NCBI GenBank assembly: GCA_038380795.1
Contig: CM076259.1
Coordinates: forward strand, 27,200,977 to 27,264,976
Source: Pyrocephalus nanus
Taxonomy: Eukaryota; Chordata; Aves; Passeriformes; Tyrannidae
Direction: 5' to 3'
DNA: 64,000 nucleotides
Position 1 is the stretch's first letter. Each line of letters begins with the position of its first letter. Position numbers and translations under genes: made by a program. The notes beneath the pieces are model-generated. The model searched no databases, was not told the DNA's origin, and was given only the letters and a program-made list of their open reading frames with translations. Positions 62,183 to 64,000 of the stretch are shown one piece after another.

Positions 62183-64000
62183 AAACAGGTGTTACTGATG
62201 CAAGGGACTAGGGCCAACACCTTCCTGCCTGCTCAGGTCATTTGTGTCAGAACTGGCTGATGCTGTGATGACAGCACTGCCTCTGGGAGAGCCTGAGAGT
62301 TGGCCCTACATAAAAACAAGGCAGAACAAGATATTCCAAAGTAGACAGTGCTGAAGGAATTAAAGATTTGATACAGAAAGTAAAAATTAGAGTTTTGCTA
62401 GCCTGTAAATGAAGATTGGCACATGGGTAGTTGGAAGTGAAAGGAAGATAGAAAAAACAGCGAAAAGCTATTGCTTCAGGGAACACTCATTTTAAGTATT
62501 TTACAAATGGCTCTTTCAGAACTGACCTGGGCATATTTCCTTGCGATACTTGACCACTGGGTGTGACGACCCAATTGTGTACATGACCACTAATGGGCTA
62601 ATGCGATTGCTAAGCTCTCAAGTCCTTGCACCTATTAGGGCATTATGAAGGAATCTTCTTCATGTGCTTTATTAGGAATCCAAAAAAAGAGAGGAGAATA
62701 AGTTCTCAGCAATTCAAAATGAAAGGAAGGACTTGCCATCTTCAGTACAGTTGCCAGCTTTTTATCTTCACATTGAGCCATGAAGTGGAATTGTTGGCTG
62801 CTCTCAGCATGGGCACTCTACCAAAGCAATGAGAAAGACATTTGGTACCCATCAGTCCAGAACTGTTTTACAGGCCTGGATAGAGCTAGGTAGACAGGAA
62901 GTAAAACTCAGTGTGGGAAAATGTAAGTTAACTATCAAGACAGGATTCCTTGACACAGTGTTTGGAGAGATCTTTTATGGGGACAGACACCTAGATGTGT
63001 CCAGGTTCATGTCCCTTGTAAGACCATTTGACCTAGTGAGGAAACACGTCAGAAAGAAGCTGCAGAAGGAAGCCAAAGATATTAAACCCTTGACAAGATA
63101 TAGAAACTAGTTAAGGACCTGTCACAACTGAGATACTGTAAATGACAGCTCATAGCAGATCTGACGTTTATTTGCGTTTATTTAAGAATCAACAAGACTA
63201 GAACTTTTAACTGCTTGGTATCACACACTCACTTTCTCCAGAGCAATAGAGTCTGTCAAGGTGGAAGTCATAGGTTCATGCTGCGCAGCTCCTCTCAGTT
63301 ACCCTTCTCAAGCATTACTGGCCAAGATCGTTGGGCATTCCCCAGCATTTGTCTCCATGCATCTCCTTTATCTCCAGGATCTTTTCCTACTTCCAGTGTT
63401 TTTATCTATACATGATCTTCACCTTCTTCTTTCTAGCCCTGAGCCCTAGGATTTGGTTGCATCAGCCTCCTAACTGGTGGATCTGTCTCCTGTCTTGGTA
63501 CTAACTGGAGGATTCAGGACGTGCCTCTTTTCTCCAGCTGCTATCAAAATGTGCAACAAGCCCATACTGCTGGCAGCTAGGTTGTGCTCCAGAGGGCAAA
63601 AGTTCAGCTTTGGACATGCATGCACATGCAAAATAATCTGCTATCTGACAGCATTCAGAATTTAAATGGGTGGGTTTGCCTGCCACTGGCCTTAACACTA
63701 GTGACACAAAGTGTCTACTGTAGATCAGGGAAATGTGGAGAAAGGAAGCTGGCAAGGCAAAACAAAGGTATTAGGTGCTGTCTGTTAAAAGCCAGACAGC
63801 ATCCTTCAAACAGCTGAGTTACATCCAGTGAGTTAAATTGGAAAGCTCATAAACTCTGGCAGGTTAAAGGTAAAAATAAATAAGGCAGACCAAAAATAAA
63901 TAACCACGAACAGGCTGTAAATGGGGTAAAAGCTCATAAATCATTTTTTAAACACTTCAGCAGTAGGACTGTCTGTTGAGCCATAGATTATCACTGCAAA
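62183..64000. other. Intron 4 sequence, no gene seen
   Basis: No recognisable exon, RNA gene or mobile element. ORFs are under 100 codons and overlap on both strands as expected by chance. Confidence 0.5.

Larger units (their letters stand above)
50415..64000 (+). other. CASR: CASR intron 4, running off the window
   Basis: From the GTAAGT donor at 50415 to the window end I found no sequence resembling the next CASR exon, which would encode the end of the Venus flytrap domain. So at least 13.6 kb of this intron lies in the window. It contains several degraded minus-strand L3/CR1-like fragments and one fairly young plus-strand CR1, listed separately. The stretch 50415-57639 has no recognisable element or gene. 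A chance-like 201-codon frame lies at 61304-61909. Confidence 0.75.

Noticed and set aside
50415..64000. Further CASR exons
   Set aside because: No open stretch resembles the end of the Venus flytrap domain, the cysteine-rich domain or the seven-helix domain. The next exon must lie beyond the window.

Overview
The window is vertebrate genomic DNA, most likely from a passerine bird. It is AT-leaning, gene-poor and intron-rich. It carries CR1 LINE copies, including one well-preserved copy with the 3-prime region typical of songbird CR1s, and a tRNA-Ile-derived SINE of the TguSINE1 type described from zebra finch. The ORFs are short and broken everywhere except in a few spliced exons. There are no bacterial-type operons, CRISPR arrays or phage genes.

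The one protein-coding gene I can support is the 5-prime part of CASR, the extracellular calcium-sensing receptor (family C GPCR), on the plus strand. Three coding exons are clear: 37992-38176 (signal peptide and start of the Venus flytrap domain), 46449-46755, and 49533-50414. Their lengths are 185, 307 and 882 nt, the splice junctions are canonical, and the frame is continuous for 458 residues. The remaining exons (end of the ectodomain, cysteine-rich domain, seven-helix domain and tail) are not in the window and should lie downstream of 64000.

Layout: 1-4700 is upstream sequence with no recognisable gene. A CpG island at about 4740-5570 is a probable promoter and may carry the non-coding first exon of CASR (candidate donor at 5239). 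From about 5240 to 37730 the sequence is inferred intron 1 or upstream sequence, with CR1 and ancient L3-like LINE pieces, a large TTCTC microsatellite, an 18-bp inverted repeat and the SINE. CASR coding exon 1 (exon 2 in human numbering) starts near 37731 with a 5-prime UTR that holds two upstream ORFs. Introns 2 (8.3 kb), 3 (2.8 kb) and 4 (more than 13.5 kb, running off the end) follow. Intron 4 is rich in degraded minus-strand L3/CR1-like sequence and ends with a fairly young plus-strand CR1.

I found no clearly novel gene system. The most unusual items are a 146-bp inverted pair of unknown sequence 18 kb apart, about 91% identical without gaps (1670-1815 and 20049-20194); the 18-bp perfect inverted repeat around 29202-29451; a 15-bp hairpin just inside CASR intron 3; and the long homopyrimidine tract at 24155-24452.
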